Positions 12,168 through 12,774 of a DNA stretch of 12,774 nt are shown one piece after another; position 1 is the first letter of the stretch, and each line of letters starts with the position of its first letter. The stretch comes from Candidatus Gastranaerophilales bacterium (GTDB lineage Bacteria; Cyanobacteriota; Vampirovibrionia; Gastranaerophilales; Gastranaerophilaceae), in assembly GCA_905235825.1 (NCBI GenBank), contig CAJONH010000089.1:1-12774 (forward strand). Direction: 5' to 3'. The position numbers were made by a program, and so were the translations under genes. A model generated the notes under the pieces. That model saw only the letters and a program-made list of their open reading frames with translations. It was not told the origin of the DNA and did no database searches.

Positions 12168-12774
12168 ATGACAAACACAATGAATGAACAGGACGAATTT
12201 GTAAGATTGCTTGAAGAAAGCTATAATTATAAATTTTCGGCAGCCGATGTTGTTAAAGGCATCGTTATTAAACAGGAAAATGACGGTTTTTTGGTAGATA
12301 TCGGAGCTAAAACGGAAGCATTTCTCCCCAACAGAGAAATAACAAATAATCAGGTAAATGACAGAGATTTTTCCGAATATTTATCGATTAATGATGTAAA
12401 AGAATTTTATATTCTTAAAGAAGAAGGCGAAGATGAAAATGACAGAATTATGCTTTCTCTTAAAAAATTATCTTGTGCAAAAGCATGGCAGGAACTTCAA
12501 AGTGCTAAATATAATAACGAAACAATTAAAGCTAAAGTTGTCCAAATAGTAAGAGGCGGTGTAATTGTTGAAGTTGCTGATTTAAGAGGTTTTGTACCTG
12601 CAAGTCAATTAAGAACAGGGGCACCTTTTGACGGTTTAATCGGTCAAGATATTGAGGTTAAAGTTTTAGAAGCCGATGCAAAAAGAAATAAATTAATTTT
12701 ATCCCAAAGACAGGCTGTTGCTGAACAAAGAGAACAGGTAGTTGATGAAATAATTGCAAATCTTGAAGTTGGCA
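12168..12774 (+). CDS. rpsA: 30S ribosomal protein S1, 3'-partial
   Basis: An open frame of 202 codons runs off the window end. ATG 12168 follows AAAGGA (12155-12160) at 7-base spacing. There is a first S1 RNA-binding repeat at about residues 24-102 (DVVKGIVIKQENDGFLVDIG, then AKTEAFLP) and a second at about 116-182 (IKAKVVQIVRGGVIVEVADL, then RGFVPASQL...KRNKLILSQR). A linker leads into what should be a third repeat past the edge. S1 binds mRNA and helps it dock on the 30S subunit. The second repeat, with a RGF-x-P-x-S-x-L then N-K-L-x-L-S-x-R pattern, resembles cyanobacterial and chloroplast S1. IspH followed by S1 is a known neighbourhood in several phyla, sometimes as a fusion; here the two are separate genes. 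Confidence 0.88.
   Translation, partial: MTNTMNEQDEFVRLLEESYNYKFSAADVVKGIVIKQENDGFLVDIGAKTEAFLPNREITNNQVNDRDFSEYLSINDVKEFYILKEEGEDENDRIMLSLKKLSCAKAWQELQSAKYNNETIKAKVVQIVRGGVIVEVADLRGFVPASQLRTGAPFDGLIGQDIEVKVLEADAKRNKLILSQRQAVAEQREQVVDEIIANLEVG

Overview
The window is AT-rich bacterial DNA, densely packed with genes on both strands. It looks like ordinary chromosome with a few accessory islands. The best guess at origin is a non-photosynthetic relative of Cyanobacteria (Melainabacteria/Vampirovibrionia, for example the gut Gastranaerophilales). The evidence is low GC, a MurJ whose first periplasmic loop carries a GGxxGPFHSA-type motif that I remember from cyanobacterial MurJ, an S1 protein resembling the cyanobacterial form, and SpoIID and RicT genes without any other sporulation gene. 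A Firmicute is the main alternative. The placement is an inference and was not searched.

Layout. Bases 1-840 (+): the 3' part of a TupA-like ATP-grasp gene whose left part is occupied by a palindromic CATTGCGAG-type repeat that stays open in frame. It is tightly followed by an 88-residue protein with eight cysteines and a leader-like N-terminus. Bases 853-1545 (-): a PnuC-type nicotinamide riboside transporter. Bases 1634-5133 (+): an overlapping three-gene operon of a SpoIID/LytB amidase-enhancer protein, MurJ lipid II flippase and the TsaC/Sua5 tRNA t6A enzyme. Bases 5243-6204 (+): an accessory pair, a 75-residue protein that is mostly a perfect (Asp-X)20 repeat, then a zinc metallopeptidase of the anthrax-lethal-factor-like (ATLF) type. 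Bases 6234-7576 (-): two tandem, translationally coupled, divergent thymidylate-kinase-like paralogues. Bases 7651-9024 (+): RicT (PSP1 family), then a short TspO/MBR membrane protein. Bases 8996-11073 (-): a uridine-kinase-family P-loop kinase, NadD and YqeK. Bases 11287-12774 (+): IspH, apparently starting at a CTG codon, and the 5' part of ribosomal protein S1.

Themes. NAD metabolism appears twice (PnuC import and NadD), nucleotide phosphorylation three times (two Tmk-like proteins and one uridine-kinase-like protein), and wall biogenesis in the SpoIID-MurJ pair. NadD-YqeK and IspH-S1 are conserved neighbourhoods. Tmk next to RicT recalls the B. subtilis tmk-yaaQ-yaaR-holB-yaaT region. The most unusual parts are the Cys-rich peptide coupled to the ATP-grasp gene, the (Asp-X)20 protein beside the ATLF peptidase, the repeat inside a reading frame, and the Tmk-like pair. 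No tRNA, rRNA, CRISPR array, transposase or GC-rich intrinsic terminator was seen. No gene-free stretch exceeds about 215 bases.
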